A stretch of 21,866 bases of DNA from JACPAB01 sp964366725 (GTDB lineage: Bacteria; Patescibacteriota; Minisyncoccia; 2-02-FULL-40-12; GWA2-44-9), in the NCBI GenBank assembly GCA_964366725.1, contig CAYIUL010000004.1:1-21866 (forward strand), written 5' to 3'. Shown here in pieces: positions 21,457 to 21,866 of this stretch. Under the pieces are notes generated by a model. That model made no database searches. It was not told the origin of the DNA and worked only from the letters and a program-made list of their open reading frames with translations. The first letter of the stretch is position 1. Each line of letters starts with the position of its first letter. The translations under genes were made by a program, and so were the position numbers.

Positions 21457-21600
21457 ATCTTAATAATTTCTAAATCCTAATTTCTAATTTCTAAACAATA
21501 TCTAAATTCAAAATCCTAAATTCTGAATGTTTTTTTGGATTTTGGTCATTTGGGTTTGTTTAGGATTTCGGATTTCGTGCTTCGAATTTATTTTCCTCCT
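21457..21600. repeat. AT-rich AAATCC/AAATT-type repeat tract
   Basis: The gap between the TraC-like gene and prgI consists of degenerate repeats: TAAATCCTAATTTCTAATTTC, AAAATCCTAAATTCTGAAT, GGATTTTGG, then AGGATTTCGGATTTCGTGC continuing into the 3' end of prgI. The last residues of PrgI (FEARNPKS) are encoded by this tract. Similar tracts occur between genes in many uncultured bacterial genomes, but I cannot check copy number here. No promoter or gene is evident inside. Confidence 0.6.
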
Positions 21601-21866
21601 CTTTCTTGAAGATATACCTTTTTGGATTAAGTATGTAAGATAGTCCATACGATGCGTATACAAGGAGGGGCACTCCGTCTATCTTAACAAAAGCCAAAGC
21701 AACGAATACCGTCGATACCGGCAACGCCAAGGCGATAAACAGAAATCCTTTTGTGAACATGAACAAAAGAAACAGCACCGCCGCTCCGCCGGCTATCCAT
21801 AAAAATTGTTGGAGCGTGAACGGCCCAACAATTTTTACTTCCGTCTCGATGAATTGGGGTAATTGG
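21560..21866 (-). CDS. PrgI-family (VirB3-like) membrane protein, 5' end cut by the window
   Basis: An inner-membrane subunit that partners VirB4 in type IV secretion of the Gram-positive type. The frame is open to the window edge; 101 residues are visible. It begins QLPQFIETEVKIVGPFTLQQ, which is the PrgI N-terminal signature, followed by two adjoining membrane helices (about 22-38 and 42-60 of the visible part) and a basic YILNPKRYIFKK motif. Only a few N-terminal residues should be missing. The C-terminus appears to be formed by an AT-rich repeat tract. Start and promoter lie outside the window. Confidence 0.85.
   Translation of the reverse strand, partial: QLPQFIETEVKIVGPFTLQQFLWIAGGAAVLFLLFMFTKGFLFIALALPVSTVFVALAFVKIDGVPLLVYASYGLSYILNPKRYIFKKEEENKFEARNPKS

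Noticed and set aside
1..21866. CRISPR array, insertion sequence or prophage
   Set aside because: No regularly spaced direct repeats, transposase, integrase or phage structural genes were seen.

Overview
The window most likely comes from a Patescibacteria (CPR) genome, probably of the Parcubacteria type. This is inferred from gene content and protein architecture, since no rRNA is present. The pointers are: a 226-residue YidC without the periplasmic domain; a YebC lacking its middle domain; a PrgI / TraC-like / VirB4 module; a type IV pilus ATPase; an anchored beta-propeller protein; and dnaA-dnaN followed by a tiny DUF721 gene, with no recF or gyrB.

Layout. 1-1909 (minus strand): a 5' fragment of an unknown ORF, tRNA-Lys(CTT), tRNA-Arg(TCG), a cysteine desulfurase and a DoxX-like membrane protein. 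1910-2121: an apparent free-standing structured RNA on the plus strand, with a textbook promoter and a terminator shared with tig. 2125-4615 (minus): nusA and tig, overlapping. 4798-6459 (plus): the PilB/GspE ATPase. 6457-6642: a second structured-RNA candidate, on the minus strand, whose promoter overlaps the ruvB start. 6667-8938 (plus): ruvB, yebC, ruvC and a 54-residue acidic protein. 8969-10150 (minus): tyrS. 10222-12339 (plus): a class A penicillin-binding protein. 12348-15319 (minus): dnaA, dnaN and a dciA-like gene. 15536-17454 (plus): rpmH, rnpA, yidD, yidC and jag. 17515 to the end (minus): prgI, a TraC-like gene, virB4, a small membrane protein and a propeller protein.

The dnaA/dnaN/rpmH block is the classic neighbourhood of a bacterial replication origin. 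Degenerate DnaA boxes occur in both the dnaN-dnaA and dnaA-rpmH gaps, and the latter also holds a 20-bp-arm palindrome. The rpmH to jag genes supply ribosome assembly, tRNA processing and membrane protein insertion. ruvB, yebC and ruvC sit together as in many bacteria, but ruvA is absent here. The PrgI/TraC-like/VirB4 genes look like a reduced secretion or conjugation-type machine, with VirB4 split over two ORFs.

The most interesting signals are the two RNA candidates and a recurrent promoter layout in which a -10 box lies only 6-9 bases before the start codon, with Shine-Dalgarno motifs largely missing. That layout suggests leaderless transcripts. Everything here was read by eye; no folding, database search or skew calculation was run.
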